The notes under the pieces are model-generated. The model was given only the letters and a program-made list of their open reading frames with translations, did not search any database and had not been told where the DNA came from. 64,000 bases of DNA from Pseudomonas sp. LB-090624 (lineage in GTDB: Bacteria; Pseudomonadota; Gammaproteobacteria; Pseudomonadales; Pseudomonadaceae): positions 1 to 64,000 of the forward strand of contig NZ_QJRL01000006.1 of NCBI RefSeq assembly GCF_003205205.1, written 5' to 3'. How positions within the stretch are numbered: position 1 is the first letter of the stretch; each line of letters begins with the position of its first letter. The position numbers were made by a program, and so were the translations under genes. This document shows positions 45,354-56,822 of the stretch, in pieces.

Positions 45354-46847
45354 CTATCGGCCCTGCTCGGCAAAGGCCTGTCCGGCATCCCAGCCACCGC
45401 CCAGCGCGGCCACCAGTTGCACGCTGGCCACCAGCCGCCCTTGCAGCAGGTTCAGCACGCTGCGCTCGTTGCTCAGCGCCGTGGTTTGCACGTTGACCAC
45501 ATCCAGGTAACCGATCAGGCCCGCGCGGTACTGGTTCTCGGTCAGGCGCAGCGACTCGCGGGCGGCGTCCAGTGCCTCCTGGCGCACCACCGCTTCATCG
45601 CCGTACACCTTCAACTGCACCAGCAGGTTCTCCACTTCCTTGAAGCCGTCCAGCACGGTCTGCCGGTACTGCGCCACGGTCTGGTCATACACCGCCACCG
45701 TGCGGTCCACCTCGGCGCTGCGCTTGCCGGCGTCGAACAGCGTCAGCGCCAGTTGCGGGCCTACCGACCAATAGCGGTTGGGCAACTCGATCCAGTTGCT
45801 GAAGCTGCTGCTGGAGTAACCGCCGCTCATGCTCAGGCTGAGGTCCGGGAAGTACGCCGCCCGCGAGACACCGATGTTGGCGTTGGCGGCCATGACGTTA
45901 CGTTCCGCAGCAGCAATGTCCGGGCGCCGCTCCAGCAATTGCGAAGGCAGCGCAACCGGTATCTGCGGCAGCGCCGGAATATCCTTGCTGTCGGCCAGGG
46001 CGAAGTCGGCCGGGGTCTTGCCCAGCAACACGGCAATCGCGTTCTCGAACTGCGCGCGCTGCCAGATCAGGTCGATCAGGTCAGCCTGGGTGCTTTTCAG
46101 CTGGGTACGCGCCTGAGCCACCGCATCCGGGCCGGCAACACCGGCGCGGTACTGGTTTTCGTTCATCCGCAACGAGCGTTCGTAGGCCGCCACGGTGGCT
46201 TCCAGCAAGCGTTTCTGCTCGTCGATGACGCGCAATTGCAGGTAGTTCTGCACCAGTTCCGACTGCTGGCTCAAGCGGATCGACGCCAGGTCGGCGAAAC
46301 TGGCTTCGGCACTGGCCTCGTTGGCATTCAGGGTTTCCCGCAGCTTGCCCCACAAGTCGATTTCCCAACTTACGCCCAACTGCGCGTTGTAGGTATTGCG
46401 AATGCCACTGCTGTTGTTGGAAAGGCTGGAGCTGGAGCTGCCGGTACCCTGCGCCGAGCGGTTCTTGCTGGCGCTCAGGTCAAGGCTTGGGAACAAGGCC
46501 GCACGGCTGCTGCGTACCAACGCCTGGGCCTGGCGATACTGGGCTTCCGATTGGGCCACGGTCTGGTTGCTGCGGTTGAGCTCCTCGACCAGCGCATTGA
46601 GCCCGGCATCGCCATAGATTTCCCACCAGGCGCCACGGGCGATGGCATCGGAAGGGGTAGCCTGGGTCCAGCCTTCGGCGTGCTTGAACTGCGCCGCCGT
46701 GCTGTTCAGCTCGGGGCGGTGGTAGTCCGGGCTCAGGGTGCAGGCACTGAGCAGGGCCACGCACAACCCGGCGCCGAGCAGGCGCGAGCCACGCCCACGG
46801 GTCAGCGCTTGCAGGGCACGGTGAAGTGGGGTCTGGGCAAAAGTCAT
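45354..46847 (-). CDS. opmB: RND efflux outer-membrane lipoprotein (OpmB/NodT type)
   Basis: A 497-residue TolC-like channel. The lipoprotein signal ends in LLSACTLSPDY, with the lipidated Cys near residue 36. Two OEP repeats follow (about 60-270 and 280-475), including RPDIAAAERNVMAANANIG and NLLQGRLVASVQLVAALGGGW. It is the last gene of the operon, its ATG overlapping the upstream RND stop (ATGA). OpmB of P. aeruginosa is the same length (498) in the same position. Confidence 0.92.
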   Translation of the reverse strand: MTFAQTPLHRALQALTRGRGSRLLGAGLCVALLSACTLSPDYHRPELNSTAAQFKHAEGWTQATPSDAIARGAWWEIYGDAGLNALVEELNRSNQTVAQSEAQYRQAQALVRSSRAALFPSLDLSASKNRSAQGTGSSSSSLSNNSSGIRNTYNAQLGVSWEIDLWGKLRETLNANEASAEASFADLASIRLSQQSELVQNYLQLRVIDEQKRLLEATVAAYERSLRMNENQYRAGVAGPDAVAQARTQLKSTQADLIDLIWQRAQFENAIAVLLGKTPADFALADSKDIPALPQIPVALPSQLLERRPDIAAAERNVMAANANIGVSRAAYFPDLSLSMSGGYSSSSFSNWIELPNRYWSVGPQLALTLFDAGKRSAEVDRTVAVYDQTVAQYRQTVLDGFKEVENLLVQLKVYGDEAVVRQEALDAARESLRLTENQYRAGLIGYLDVVNVQTTALSNERSVLNLLQGRLVASVQLVAALGGGWDAGQAFAEQGR

Positions 46848-49800
46848 AGCGGGGTTTCCAGGGCGGCGTCGGTGCGCACGCCGCGCCAACGGTTGAAACG
46901 GTGACGCAGGCGGTCGAGGTACAAGTAGACCACCGGTGTCGTGTAAAGGGTGAGGATCTGGCTGAAGACCAGGCCGCCGATGATGGTCAGGCCCAGCGGC
47001 TGGCGCATTTCTGCGCCTTCGGCTTGGCTCAGCAGCAGCGGCAAGGCGCCAAGGATGGCCGCCAGGGTGGTCATCAGGATCGGCCGCAGGCGCAGCAGGC
47101 AGGCGCGGCGGATCGACTCCTCCGGCGATAGCCCTTGGTGGCGCTCAAGCTGCAGGGCCAGGTCGATCATCAGGATGGCGTTCTTCTTCACCACGCCAAT
47201 CAGCAGGAACAGCCCCAGCAACGAGATCAGGCTGAACTCGCCGCCGGTGACATACAGCGCCAGCAAGGCACCGACGCCGGCCGAAGGCAGCGTCGAGAGA
47301 ATGGTCAGCGGGTGGATGTAGCTTTCATACAGAATACCCAACACCAGGTACACCAGCAGCAACGCACCCAGGATCATGAACGGCTGACCCTGCTGCGTCT
47401 TGGCAAAGGCATCGGCGGTGCCACCCAGCTTGGCGATCACTTCCTCGGGCAGGCCAAGGGTGGCCACTGCCCGCTCCACAGCAGCCATGGCCTGGTCGGG
47501 GCTATAGCCTTCGGCAACGTCGAAGGCGATGTCCTCGGCGGCGAACTGGCCTTCGTGGCTGACCCGATCGTTGGCCAGGCTGTTCTCGTAGTGGGCAATG
47601 GTGGACAGCGGCACGCGCGCACCGTCGGCGGTAATCACCTGCACTTGCTCGAGGGTACTCGGGTCCCAGGCATATTTCGGGTTGATCTCCAGCACCACCT
47701 GGTACTGGTTGAGGCTGTCGTAGATGGTGGAGATCTGCCGCTGGCTGTAGGCGTTGTTCAGCACAGTGGTGACCATGTCCATGTCGATACCCAGCCGCTT
47801 GGCCTGGTCGCGGTCGACCACCAGCGTCACCTGCTGGGTGCCGGCACCGTCGCGGGCGTCGATGGCGGTCAATTGCGGCAGGGCGCGCAGGGCCGCAACC
47901 ACCTTGGGGAACCACTCGCGCAAGGCCGTGAGGTCGCCACTTTGCAGGGTGTACAGGTATTGCGACGAGGTCTGGTCACGGCCACCGCCGCCCAGTTGCA
48001 GGTCCTGGTCGGCCATCAGGAACAGCCGCCCGCCCGGCACCTTGGGCATTTCCTTGCGCAGGCGCTCGATCACTTTCTGGGCGTCCAGCTTACGCTCGCT
48101 GATCGGTTTCAGGCGCACCAGCACCATGGCATTGTTGGTGCCGCTGTTGCCACCGATGAAGCCGGCAACGCTCTGCACCGCCGGGTCGGCGAGCAAGGCG
48201 CGGCGATAGATTTCCATCTTCGGCTGCATCACGCCGAACGACAGGCCATCGTCCCCCCGGATAAAGCCCATCAGCTGACCGGTGTCCTGCTGTGGCATCA
48301 GCGTCTTGGGTACCACCACATACAGGGCGATATTGAGGCCAATGGTGGCCAGCAGGCTGAACAGGGTCAGACGCCTGTGGCGCAGCGCCCAGCCCAGGCT
48401 GCGGTCATAGGCGGCGACCATGCGTTGGTGGAGCTTGTCGCTCCAGCGCTGCAGGCGGGTCTGCTCGGCCTGGTGGGCCTTCAGCCAGCGTGCGCAGAGC
48501 ATTGGCGTGAGGGTCAGCGACACCACCAGCGAGACGATGATCGCCGCGGCCAGGGTGATGGAAAACTCCTGGAACAGGTTGCGGACGATGCCCCCCATGA
48601 ACAGGATGGAGACGAACACCGCCACCAGCGACACGTTCATCGACAGCAAGGTGAAGCCCACTTCCCTGGCGCCGAGGAAGGCCGCCTTCATCGGCGGCTG
48701 GCCGTCCTCGATATGCCGGGAGATGTTCTCCAGCACCACGATGGCGTCGTCCACCACCAGGCCGGTGGCGAGGATGAGCGCCATCAGCGACAGGTTGTTG
48801 AGCGAAAAGCCACACAGGTACATGACCGCGAAGGTACCCACCAGCGACACCGGCACCGCCAGGCTGGGAATCAGCGAGGCGCGCAGGCTGCCGAGGAACA
48901 GGTAGACCACCAGGATCACCAGGACCACCGCGATCAACAGGGTATGCTCGGCTTCCTTGAGACTTGCCTTGATCACCGGCGAGCGGTCCATGGCCACGTT
49001 CAGTTGCACACTGGCTGGCAGCAGCGACTGCAAGGCTGGCAGCTGCGCCTTGATCTGGTCGACCGTCTCGATGATGTTGGCACCGGTCTGGCGGTTGACC
49101 ACCAGCAATACCGCAGCCTGGTCGTTGAAGAAGCCACTGTTGTAGCGGTTCTCGACCCCATCGGTGATGGTTGCCACGTCGGTCAAGCGCAAGATGGTGC
49201 CGTTCTGCTGGCGGATCACCACCGGCTCGTAGTCCCTGGCCGTTTCCAGCTGGTCATTGGCCCGCACCTGCCAGTTGCGCTCGGCATCCTCGACAAAGCC
49301 CATGGGCCGGCGCTGGTTGGCGTTGGACACGGCAGTGCGCACTTCATCCAGCGACAGACCGTACTGGTTGAGCAGCTGGGGCTCGACGGCAATGCGCACC
49401 GCCGGCAACGAACTGCCACCGATCTGCACCTCCCCTACCCCAGACACCTGCGCCAGGCTCTGCGACAGGATGGTGTCGGCCAGGTCATACAACTGGCCTT
49501 TCTGCAGCACGTCCGAGGTCAGCGACAGCACCATGATCGGCGCTTGCGACGGGTTGATCTTCTTGTAGGTGGGCATGCTGCGCATGCCACTGGGCAGCAG
49601 GTTGCGGGTGGCGTTGATTGCCGCCTGCACCTCGCGCGCCGCCCCGTCGATATCACGCCCCATCTCGAAGCCGATGATCACGCGGGTCGAGCCCTGGTTG
49701 GAGCTACTGGTCAGCGTGGTCACCCCGGCGATACTGCCCAGCTTGCGCTCCAGGGGCGTGGCCACGGTAGAGGCCATGACCTCGGGGCTGGCGCCGGACA

Positions 49801-49951
49801 GGTTGGCCGACACCACGATCACCGGGAAGTCCATTTCCGGCAGCGGTGCAACCGGCAGCAGCTTGAAGCTGACACCGCCCAGCAGCATGATTGCCAGGCT
49901 CAACAGCATGGTCGCCACCGGGCGACGAATGAAGGGTCCCGACAGGTTCAT
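46844..49951 (-). CDS. muxC: RND efflux pump subunit, MuxC/MdtC type
   Basis: A 1035-residue inner-membrane resistance-nodulation-division pump of 12 helices. It begins [20 protein letters not shown]; the proton-relay Asp pair is in [20 protein letters not shown] (about 400) and the relay Lys in [18 protein letters not shown]. It follows a second, different RND gene with an ATGA overlap. In MdtABC and MuxABC two distinct RND proteins form a hetero-oligomer with one membrane-fusion protein. Substrates in relatives include bile salts, novobiocin and aztreonam; none is proven here. Confidence 0.93.
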   Translation of the reverse strand: MNLSGPFIRRPVATMLLSLAIMLLGGVSFKLLPVAPLPEMDFPVIVVSANLSGASPEVMASTVATPLERKLGSIAGVTTLTSSSNQGSTRVIIGFEMGRDIDGAAREVQAAINATRNLLPSGMRSMPTYKKINPSQAPIMVLSLTSDVLQKGQLYDLADTILSQSLAQVSGVGEVQIGGSSLPAVRIAVEPQLLNQYGLSLDEVRTAVSNANQRRPMGFVEDAERNWQVRANDQLETARDYEPVVIRQQNGTILRLTDVATITDGVENRYNSGFFNDQAAVLLVVNRQTGANIIETVDQIKAQLPALQSLLPASVQLNVAMDRSPVIKASLKEAEHTLLIAVVLVILVVYLFLGSLRASLIPSLAVPVSLVGTFAVMYLCGFSLNNLSLMALILATGLVVDDAIVVLENISRHIEDGQPPMKAAFLGAREVGFTLLSMNVSLVAVFVSILFMGGIVRNLFQEFSITLAAAIIVSLVVSLTLTPMLCARWLKAHQAEQTRLQRWSDKLHQRMVAAYDRSLGWALRHRRLTLFSLLATIGLNIALYVVVPKTLMPQQDTGQLMGFIRGDDGLSFGVMQPKMEIYRRALLADPAVQSVAGFIGGNSGTNNAMVLVRLKPISERKLDAQKVIERLRKEMPKVPGGRLFLMADQDLQLGGGGRDQTSSQYLYTLQSGDLTALREWFPKVVAALRALPQLTAIDARDGAGTQQVTLVVDRDQAKRLGIDMDMVTTVLNNAYSQRQISTIYDSLNQYQVVLEINPKYAWDPSTLEQVQVITADGARVPLSTIAHYENSLANDRVSHEGQFAAEDIAFDVAEGYSPDQAMAAVERAVATLGLPEEVIAKLGGTADAFAKTQQGQPFMILGALLLVYLVLGILYESYIHPLTILSTLPSAGVGALLALYVTGGEFSLISLLGLFLLIGVVKKNAILMIDLALQLERHQGLSPEESIRRACLLRLRPILMTTLAAILGALPLLLSQAEGAEMRQPLGLTIIGGLVFSQILTLYTTPVVYLYLDRLRHRFNRWRGVRTDAALETPL

Positions 49952-52900
49952 GCCTCGGCCTGCTTCGCGTCAGTGGCCGGGCGCCAGCGGCGTGCCAGGC
50001 GGTCGAAGTACAGGTAGATGACCGGGGTGGTGAACAGCGTCAGCACCTGGCTGACCAGCAACCCGCCCACCATCACCAGGCCCAGCGGCTGACGCAACTC
50101 GGCGCCGGAACCGGTGGCGAGCATCAACGGCACGGCCCCGAACAGCGCCGCCAGGGTGGTCATCAGAATGGGCCGGAAGCGCAGCAACGCGGCCTGGTAG
50201 ATGGCATCGCGCGGGGTCATGCCCTGATGGCGTTCGGCCTCGAGGGCGAAGTCGATCATCATGATCGCGTTCTTCTTGACGATACCGATCAGCAGGATGA
50301 TGCCGATGATGGCGATCATGCCCAGGTCGTTGCCGCTGATGAGCAAGGCCAACAAGGCACCCACCGCTGCCGAGGGCAGGGTCGAGAGGATGGTCACCGG
50401 GTGGATGTAGCTTTCGTACAGCACCCCCAGCACGATGTACATGGTTACCACCGCCGCCAGGATCAGCAGCAAGGTGCTCGACAGCGACGCCTGGAAGGCT
50501 TCTGCCGCGCCCTGGAAGCGGGTTTGCACCCCTAGCGGCATGCCGATGTCCTTCTGCACCTGCTCGATCACCTGCACCGCCTCGCCCAGCGAAGCACCGT
50601 GCGCCAGGTTGAAGGACATGGTCACCGCCGGGAACTGGCCAATATGGGATATGGCCAGTTGCGCCTGGCGTTGTTCCACCCGCGCCAGGGCCGACAGGCG
50701 CACCTGGCCGCCATCGGCGGCCTTGACGTGGATCGACTCCAGCGCCTGTGGGCCGATGACTGCTGCATCTCTGGACTGCAGCACCACCCGATACTGACTG
50801 GCCTGAGTGTAAATGGTCGAGATCTGGCGCTGGCCAAAGGCGTCGTACAGGGCGTTGGTGATCTGCGACACGCTGATGCCCAGGCGGCTGGCCATGTCAC
50901 GGTCGATCAACAGGTAAACCTGCAGGCCCTTGTCTTGCAGGTCGCTGGCCACGTCGGCCAGTTCCGGGCGCTGCTGCAGCGCCTGTACCAGCTTGCCGCT
51001 CCATTGCGCCAGCAGGTCGGCGTCGGGCGACGACAGGCTGAACTGATACTGGGTGCGGCTGACCCGGTCTTCGATGCTCAGGTCCTGTACCGGTTGCATG
51101 AACAGGCGGATACCGACCAGTTTGTCGACCTGTGGCTGCAAGCGGCTGATGACCTCGCCGGCAGTGACATCGCGCTCACCATGGGGCTTGAGGTTGATCA
51201 GCAAGCGGCCGCTGTTGAGCGTCGCGTTGTCGCCGTCGACGCCGATGTAGGACGCCAGGCTCTGCACGGCCGGGTCCTGCAGAATCACCTTGCTCAGCGC
51301 CTGCTGGCGTTCGCTCATGGCGGCGAACGACACGGACTGCGGCGCTTCTGAAATCCCCTGGATCACGCCGGTGTCCTGCACCGGGAAGAAGCCCTTGGGC
51401 ACCACCATGTACAGGAACACGGTCAGGGCCAGGCTCGCCACCGCGACCAACAGGGTCAGCGGCTGGTGCTTGAGCACCCACTGCAGGGCGCCGCCGTATT
51501 GCTTGATCAGCCAGTCGATCCAGGCGCCGCTGGCGCGGTAGAAGCGGCCCTGCTCCTGTTCCTTGGGTTCGCGCTTGAGCAGCCGGGCGCACATCATCGG
51601 CGTCAAGGTCAGGGAAACCACCAGGGAAATCAGGATGGCCACCGCCAGGGTGATGGCGAACTCGCGGAACAGGCGGCCGACCACGTCAGCCATGAACAGC
51701 AGCGGGATCAGTACTGCAATCAGCGAGAAGGTCAGCGAGATCAGGGTGAAGCCGATCTGCCGGGCGCCCTTGAGGGCGGCCTGCATGGGCGTCTCGCCTT
51801 CTTCTATGTGACGAGAGATGTTCTCCAGCATGACGATCGCGTCATCCACCACGAAACCGGTGGCAATGGTCAGCGCCATCAGGGTCAGGTTATTGACCGA
51901 GAAACCGGCCAGGTACATCACACCGAAGGTGCCGATCAGCGACAGCGGCACGGCGATCGACGGGATCAGGGTGGCACTGAAGCGACGCAGGAAGACGAAG
52001 GTGACCATGACCACCAGGACGATCGCGATCAGCAGTTCATGCTGCACGTCCTTGACCGCGGCGCGGATGGTCTGGGTGCGGTCGGTCAATACTGAGACGT
52101 CGAGGCCGGCCGGCAGGTTGTCAGTAATCGACGGCAACAGGTCCTTGATGCGGTCGACCACTTCGATCACGTTGGCACCCGGCTGGCGCTGGATGTTCAG
52201 CAATACGGCGTGGTTTTCGTTGGCCCAGGCGGCGAGGCGCTCGTTCTCTGCGCCATCGACGATTTCTGCCACATCCTTCAGGCGCAGCGGCGCACCGTTG
52301 GTGTACGCCAGGATGAGGTTGGCATATTCCTCGGGGGAACGCAGCTGGTCGTTGGCATCGAGCATCGACACCCGGGTCGGGCCGTCGAAATTGCCCTTGG
52401 GCTGGTTGACGTTGGAGGCACCGATCAACGTGCGCACGTCATCCAGGTTCAAGCCGTTGGCCGCCAAGGCATCGACATTGACCTTGATCCGCACGGCCTG
52501 GCGCTGGCCGCCAGCGATGCTGACCATGCCCACGCCACTGATCTGCGCCAGCTTCTGCGCCACGCGGGTATCGACCAGGTCGTTGAGCTTGGGCAGCGGC
52601 ATGGTCTTGCTGGAAATGGCCAGGGTCAGCACAGGCGTATCGGCCGGGTTGACCTTGTTGTACACCGGCGGGGCCGGCAGGTCGCTGGGCAGCAGGTTGC
52701 TGGCGGCGTTGATCGCGGCCTGCACCTGTTGCTCGGCCACATCCATGTTCATGTCGAGGTTGAAGCGCAGGGTCAGCACCGAGGCCCCGCCGGAGCTGGT
52801 CGACGCCATTTGCTCCAGGCCCGGCATCTGGCCGAACTGACGTTCCAGTGGCGCAGTCACTGCACTGGTCATCACTTGCGGGCTGGCCCCGGGGTACAGG

Positions 52901-53046
52901 GTCATGACGCGGATGGTGGGGTAGTCGACCTGCGGCAAGGCCGACACCGGCAGCAGCTTGTAGGCGATCAGGCCGGCCAGGACGATCGCCAGCATGCTCA
53001 GCGTGGTGGCGACCGGCCGCAGGATGAACAGGCGCGAAAGGTTCAT
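49948..53046 (-). CDS. muxB: RND efflux pump subunit, MuxB/MdtB type
   Basis: A 1032-residue RND transporter starting [20 protein letters not shown]. The proton relay is intact ([38 protein letters not shown]). It is clearly paralogous to the next gene but differs through both periplasmic loops, as expected of the MuxB/MuxC pair. Its ATG overlaps the adaptor stop (ATGA) and its own stop overlaps muxC. Confidence 0.93.
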   Translation of the reverse strand: MNLSRLFILRPVATTLSMLAIVLAGLIAYKLLPVSALPQVDYPTIRVMTLYPGASPQVMTSAVTAPLERQFGQMPGLEQMASTSSGGASVLTLRFNLDMNMDVAEQQVQAAINAASNLLPSDLPAPPVYNKVNPADTPVLTLAISSKTMPLPKLNDLVDTRVAQKLAQISGVGMVSIAGGQRQAVRIKVNVDALAANGLNLDDVRTLIGASNVNQPKGNFDGPTRVSMLDANDQLRSPEEYANLILAYTNGAPLRLKDVAEIVDGAENERLAAWANENHAVLLNIQRQPGANVIEVVDRIKDLLPSITDNLPAGLDVSVLTDRTQTIRAAVKDVQHELLIAIVLVVMVTFVFLRRFSATLIPSIAVPLSLIGTFGVMYLAGFSVNNLTLMALTIATGFVVDDAIVMLENISRHIEEGETPMQAALKGARQIGFTLISLTFSLIAVLIPLLFMADVVGRLFREFAITLAVAILISLVVSLTLTPMMCARLLKREPKEQEQGRFYRASGAWIDWLIKQYGGALQWVLKHQPLTLLVAVASLALTVFLYMVVPKGFFPVQDTGVIQGISEAPQSVSFAAMSERQQALSKVILQDPAVQSLASYIGVDGDNATLNSGRLLINLKPHGERDVTAGEVISRLQPQVDKLVGIRLFMQPVQDLSIEDRVSRTQYQFSLSSPDADLLAQWSGKLVQALQQRPELADVASDLQDKGLQVYLLIDRDMASRLGISVSQITNALYDAFGQRQISTIYTQASQYRVVLQSRDAAVIGPQALESIHVKAADGGQVRLSALARVEQRQAQLAISHIGQFPAVTMSFNLAHGASLGEAVQVIEQVQKDIGMPLGVQTRFQGAAEAFQASLSSTLLLILAAVVTMYIVLGVLYESYIHPVTILSTLPSAAVGALLALLISGNDLGMIAIIGIILLIGIVKKNAIMMIDFALEAERHQGMTPRDAIYQAALLRFRPILMTTLAALFGAVPLMLATGSGAELRQPLGLVMVGGLLVSQVLTLFTTPVIYLYFDRLARRWRPATDAKQAEA

Positions 53047-54353
53047 GCGCCCGCCTTGCCTGCTGCTTTACCAGGGTGCGCTTCACCGCCCTGCGCCGAG
53101 CCATTGGCATCCTGCCCCTGCAGGTGCTGCCCAGGCGTGGTGGGCACTTGCGAGCTGTCTTCGACCACCTCCACCTTGGTGCCTTCACGCAGGCGGTCGG
53201 TGCCTTCCAGTACCAGACGGTCGCCGGCCTTGAGGCCGTCGAGGATGACGCTGTTTTCGCCATCGCTGGCGCCAACCTTGAGCTTGCGCACGTTCACGGT
53301 ATTGTCGGCGTTGACCACGTAGGCGAAGGTGCCGTCGTTGCCGAACTGGATGGCTGCTGCCGGGGCCAGGACCACCTGTTTGAGGGTATCGGCCAGCAAG
53401 CGAACGTTGACGAACTGGTTGGGGAACAGGGCCAGGTCCTTGTTCTCGAAGCGGCCCTTGAACTTCAAGGTGCCGGTAGTGGTGTCGATCTGGTTGTCGA
53501 TGCTGCCAAGCACACCCGTGGACTGCAGCTTGCTGTCGCTGCGGTCCCAGGCCTCGACGGGCAGGCTGGCGCCGCTGCGGTAGCGCTCGAGCACGGTGCT
53601 CAGCTCGGTTTCCGGCAGGGTAAAGGCGACGCTGATTGGCTCGGTCTGGGTAATCACCACCAGCGCGGTAGTGTCGTTGGCGGCTACCAGGTTGCCCAGG
53701 TCGAGCTGGCGCAGGCCTACACGGCCGTTGATCGGTGCGCGGATCTGGGTGAAATCGAGGTTCAGGCGAGCATCGTTGACCTGCGCCTGGTTGGTCTTGA
53801 CCAAGCCGAGGAACTGCGCGACCTGGGCGTCGGCGGTATCGAGGGTTTGCTTGGCGATGCTGTCTTCGGCATACAAGCCTTTATAGCGGGCGAGGTCGAC
53901 CTGGGCGTTCTTCAACTGCGCCTGATTCTGTGCCAGCGTGCCCTCGGCCTGTTGCAGGGCAATGCGGTAGGGGCGCGGGTCGATTTCGGCGAGCAGGTCG
54001 CCGGCCTTGACCTGTTGGCCTTCCTTGAAGTGAATCTTCACCAACTCACCCGCCACGCGGCTACGCACATTGACGGTGTTGGTCGCGGTGACCGTACCCA
54101 AGGCCTTGTAGTACAGCGGGAAATCACCCACCTTCACCGGCTCGACGCGCACGGGCACCGGGTCGGTGGAGCCGCCAAACCCTGGGCGGCCGCCCATGCC
54201 CATGCCCACGCCTTTGCCACCACGCCCACCACCGGCTTCTTTATGCACAGGCGCCGCTGCGGGCCACAACCACCAGGCGAGGGCCGCCACCAGCAGCAGG
54301 ATCAGCAGGCCGACGAGCCAGCGACGAGGGGAACGGGAATTGGACGCTTGCAT
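53043..54353 (-). CDS. muxA: RND membrane fusion protein, MuxA/MdtA type
   Basis: A 436-residue periplasmic adaptor. There is one N-terminal membrane segment (about 13-33), then an unusual Gly-rich linker ([20 protein letters not shown]), the lipoyl half motif [15 protein letters not shown], an alpha-hairpin (about 140-205), the second lipoyl half ([17 protein letters not shown]) and beta-barrel and membrane-proximal domains. The Gly-rich linker is a feature of the MdtA group. It is the first gene of the four-gene operon. ATG 54353 starts just before the membrane helix. No regulator gene is adjacent. Confidence 0.92.
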   Translation of the reverse strand: MQASNSRSPRRWLVGLLILLLVAALAWWLWPAAAPVHKEAGGGRGGKGVGMGMGGRPGFGGSTDPVPVRVEPVKVGDFPLYYKALGTVTATNTVNVRSRVAGELVKIHFKEGQQVKAGDLLAEIDPRPYRIALQQAEGTLAQNQAQLKNAQVDLARYKGLYAEDSIAKQTLDTADAQVAQFLGLVKTNQAQVNDARLNLDFTQIRAPINGRVGLRQLDLGNLVAANDTTALVVITQTEPISVAFTLPETELSTVLERYRSGASLPVEAWDRSDSKLQSTGVLGSIDNQIDTTTGTLKFKGRFENKDLALFPNQFVNVRLLADTLKQVVLAPAAAIQFGNDGTFAYVVNADNTVNVRKLKVGASDGENSVILDGLKAGDRLVLEGTDRLREGTKVEVVEDSSQVPTTPGQHLQGQDANGSAQGGEAHPGKAAGKAGA

Positions 54354-54486
54354 GGGTTGAACGAACCTTGTTCGGAATGACGACTTGGGGAGGATGAACC
54401 ATAAGCACTGGCATTGTTTTAGCAAAGGGCCTTTACCAGAGGTTTACCTTTGGCTGACGTTGCCAAGATGCGGAATTTTAAATGAA

Positions 54487-54514
54487 AACGGCCCGGAACG
54501 TGTTCCGGGCCGTT
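54487..54514 (-). terminator. Rho-independent terminator after tpx
   Basis: Perfect 12-bp stem AACGGCCCGGAA / TTCCGGGCCGTT with loop CGTG. On the minus strand it is followed by TTCATTTAAAATT, giving a T-rich tail. It lies about 125 bp beyond the thiol peroxidase stop and upstream of the efflux operon. Confidence 0.75.
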
Positions 54515-54638
54515 ACAGGGTGTTGCTTGGAGCAATGGCGGGCTGAAAGGTTTCCCTAGCCCGAACCGGCCTTGACGCACGCAAGCCCGCGCCAACGCCG
54601 GAACAGGCAACAGGTGCCCGCCCTGCCCCCCACAACCC

Positions 54639-55139
54639 TTACTTCAGTACAGCCAGCGCGGCGTCGTAGTTCGGCTCATCGGCAATTTCGCCAACCAGCT
54701 CGCTGTGCAGCACCTTGTCGTTCTCGTCCAGCACCACCACGGCACGGGCGGCCAGGCCGGCCAGCGGGCCGTCGGCGATGGCTACACCGTAGTTTTCGAG
54801 GAACTCGCGGCCACGCAGGGTCGACAGGTTCTTCACGTTTTCCAGGCCTTCGGCGCCGCAGAAGCGTGCCTGGGCGAACGGCAGGTCAGCCGAGATGCAC
54901 AGCACCACGGTGTTGGCGACGTCGTTGGCCTGGGCGTTGAACTTGCGTACCGAGGTGGCGCAGGTCGGGGTGTCCACGCTTGGGAAAATGTTCAGCACCT
55001 TGCGCTTGCCGGCGTAGTCTTTCAGCGACTTGTCAGCCAGGCCTTCACCTACCAGGGAGAAAGCCGGAGCCTGGGCGCCGGCCTGTGGCAGGTTGCCGTT
55101 GACCTGGACCGGGTTGCCTTTGAGAGTCACTTGAGCCAT
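54639..55139 (-). CDS. tpx: Thiol peroxidase (Tpx, atypical 2-Cys peroxiredoxin)
   Basis: A 166-residue thioredoxin-dependent peroxidase that reduces H2O2 and alkyl hydroperoxides. The peroxidatic Cys60 is in [16 protein letters not shown] and the resolving Cys94 in ARFCGAEG; both are in the standard Tpx positions. Length equals E. coli Tpx (168). It is monocistronic, with a strong terminator downstream. Confidence 0.96.
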   Translation of the reverse strand: MAQVTLKGNPVQVNGNLPQAGAQAPAFSLVGEGLADKSLKDYAGKRKVLNIFPSVDTPTCATSVRKFNAQANDVANTVVLCISADLPFAQARFCGAEGLENVKNLSTLRGREFLENYGVAIADGPLAGLAARAVVVLDENDKVLHSELVGEIADEPNYDAALAVLK

Positions 55140-55564
55140 GACGAAATCCTTATGCGGGGTTTGAAAAGGACACTGAGTTAAGCATGAAGGCGGCCGGGTG
55201 CCTATGGGGGGATGTGAAATTGTTCCAATTCCGGATTATTTTTGTGGACAAACCATGCCGCAATCAGCCGTCACGCCCCTGTTACTTTTCAGTTGGCGAG
55301 CGCCTGTCCAGAGCTCCAGATATGGGCCCGCTACAACGCGGGATATCTAATTGCTCAGGGCTGTACAAGCCTGCCATCACTCTTGAAGTGAAGATTCCTA
55401 CAGCCCTATCGGAACTTTCGCCAACAAGTTCACCTTGTGCATCTTCAAGATGACGCTACCATCAGGTGCGCGGCAAAAACAACACTTAATTGGGGATACC
55501 TAGATGAAATGAAAAATTCCTATTGTTTGCTTTTCAAAACTCGGCAGTCGGCGGGATTAGTCAT
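55140..55564. other. AT-richer leader region before the MFS pump gene
   Basis: About 425 bp between tpx and the MFS gene, lower in GC than the window. Visible structures are CCCGC-TACAAC-GCGGG (55327-55342), GGGCTGTA...TACAGCCC (55358-55365 with 55399-55406) enclosing TCACT-CTTGA-AGTGA, and a 19-codon leader frame (55509-55568). The region probably contains the tpx promoter at its left end and a structured 5' leader for the MFS transcript at its right. I recognise no known riboswitch. Confidence 0.5.
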
Positions 55565-55568
55565 ATGA
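55509..55568 (+). CDS. Candidate 19-residue leader peptide
   Basis: The frame MKNSYCLLFKTRQSAGLVI runs from ATG 55509, with GGGGA upstream, and its TGA overlaps the ATG of the MFS gene (ATGA). The pump's own Shine-Dalgarno signal is weak, so translation may depend on this small frame. Short coupled leaders before drug pumps are known in attenuation systems. This one is inferred from spacing and overlap only. Confidence 0.4.
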   Translation: MKNSYCLLFKTRQSAGLVI

Positions 55569-56752
55569 GCCGCCATCCGGCTTCCCTACAATGCCATTTG
55601 AATTCTGTGTTGCTAATTCTGATGTGTCTTTTAGGCGTATTTCCGTTAGATGTGATCCTGCCATCATTCCCAGCACTCGCAGACACATTTCGGGTCGACC
55701 CCAAGCACATAGCGTATTCGGTGAGCGCTTTCGCTATTGGTGTCGCCATGGCGCAAATAGTGATTGGCCCTCTTTCAGATCGCATCGGGCGCAAGCGTTT
55801 GCTGCTTGCCGGATTGGGCGTATCCATTGCGGGGGCGCTCGGTTGCGTATTTTCAACCCGCTATGAAACGTTCATGGTCTTTCGTCTGGTGCAGGCGCTG
55901 GGTTGCGGCAGCCTCGTACTGGGCCAGGCGCTTGTGCAGGACCTCTACAGCGGTACGCAACGCAATGCCATGCGCATCCTGTTAACAAGCGCGAGCGGGT
56001 TGTTCATCTCCCTGTCACCGCTGGCAGGCGCTTTTCTTCAACAGTCTTTCGGCTGGAAGGCAAGCTTTACGGTATTCGTGATCATCGCTGTAATCGTTTC
56101 ACTTCTATCGTGTGTGCTGCTTCATGACACACCTGCGTCGCATGACCGGGCGCCAAGTATATCCAGTTATCGGGTGATGCTGCGAGACACCAACTATCTC
56201 GCGCACTCCATACTGTCCAGCCTCGCCTTTGCCTGCCATTTTTCCTTCATCGTCACAGCGCCATTGCTGCTGATGGATAGGCTGGAGCTCACGACTTATC
56301 AATTTTCTATTGTATTTATCGGCTATGGGTTGGCCTACATCGCTGGCGGCATGGCTGCGACCTACCTGAACAGTCGCGTAAGCACGCAAGCTCAAATAAA
56401 AGCAGGCCTGCTGCTTATAAGTACTGCCGGCATTACCCTTTTGATGTGGGAATGGGTGGCAGGTTTATCTGTGCTAGGGGTTCTACTGCCGATGATTGTC
56501 TGTATCACCGGCACAACCCTGGTACGCCCCGCCGCAACGACCCAGGCTTTGGCGCGCTATCCGCGTCAGGCAGGTGCGGCAGCGTCGCTCAATACGACAC
56601 TGCTGTTTGCTGGCGGCGGTTTGACGAGCAGTCTGGTCACAGGCTTCGAAAGCGCGCTGCCGGCGGGCCTGGGTGTGCTGTTCGTGATGGCCAGCCTGTG
56701 CGGAGGGTGGCTGCTTGCGTGCACCAAGGACGATGAAATGCAACGCTGCTGA
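55565..56752 (+). CDS. MFS drug transporter, Bcr/CflA-like (DHA1)
   Basis: A 395-residue 12-helix transporter. Bcr/CflA-type features are FPLDVILPSFPALADTF in the first helix and the motif-A loop IGPLSDRIGRKRLLLAGLG. It is a likely drug:H+ antiporter of unknown substrate. Base composition and codon use are more AT-rich than neighbouring genes, which suggests later acquisition. ATG 55565 overlaps a 19-codon leader stop; a TTG at 55523 could extend the frame by 14 residues. Confidence 0.85.
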   Translation: MSRHPASLQCHLNSVLLILMCLLGVFPLDVILPSFPALADTFRVDPKHIAYSVSAFAIGVAMAQIVIGPLSDRIGRKRLLLAGLGVSIAGALGCVFSTRYETFMVFRLVQALGCGSLVLGQALVQDLYSGTQRNAMRILLTSASGLFISLSPLAGAFLQQSFGWKASFTVFVIIAVIVSLLSCVLLHDTPASHDRAPSISSYRVMLRDTNYLAHSILSSLAFACHFSFIVTAPLLLMDRLELTTYQFSIVFIGYGLAYIAGGMAATYLNSRVSTQAQIKAGLLLISTAGITLLMWEWVAGLSVLGVLLPMIVCITGTTLVRPAATTQALARYPRQAGAAASLNTTLLFAGGGLTSSLVTGFESALPAGLGVLFVMASLCGGWLLACTKDDEMQRC

Positions 56753-56771
56753 AACCTTGATCAGGCAAAAA

Positions 56772-56804
56772 AATGCCCGGGTGGCGACAAGCGACCCGGG
56801 CATT
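56772..56804 (-). terminator. Rho-independent terminator of the amino-acid transporter gene
   Basis: Perfect 11-bp stem AATGCCCGGGT / ACCCGGGCATT with an 11-base loop. On the minus strand it is followed by TTTTTGCC, extending the T-run to seven. It lies 18 bp beyond the stop of the SdaC-like gene and also between it and the convergent MFS stop, so it may act in both directions. Confidence 0.85.
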
Positions 56805-56822
56805 CTTGAATGAAACGGTGAA

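Noticed and set aside
47135..50017. A 960-codon open frame antisense to the muxC-type RND gene
   Set aside because: Its translation is His/Gln/Arg-rich without domains, and it lies exactly opposite a well-conserved RND pump. Long antisense frames are expected at this GC content.
55140..55508. A guanidine or other known riboswitch before the MFS pump
   Set aside because: I looked for ykkC-type and ACGR-loop motifs and found none; the hairpins present do not match a class I know.
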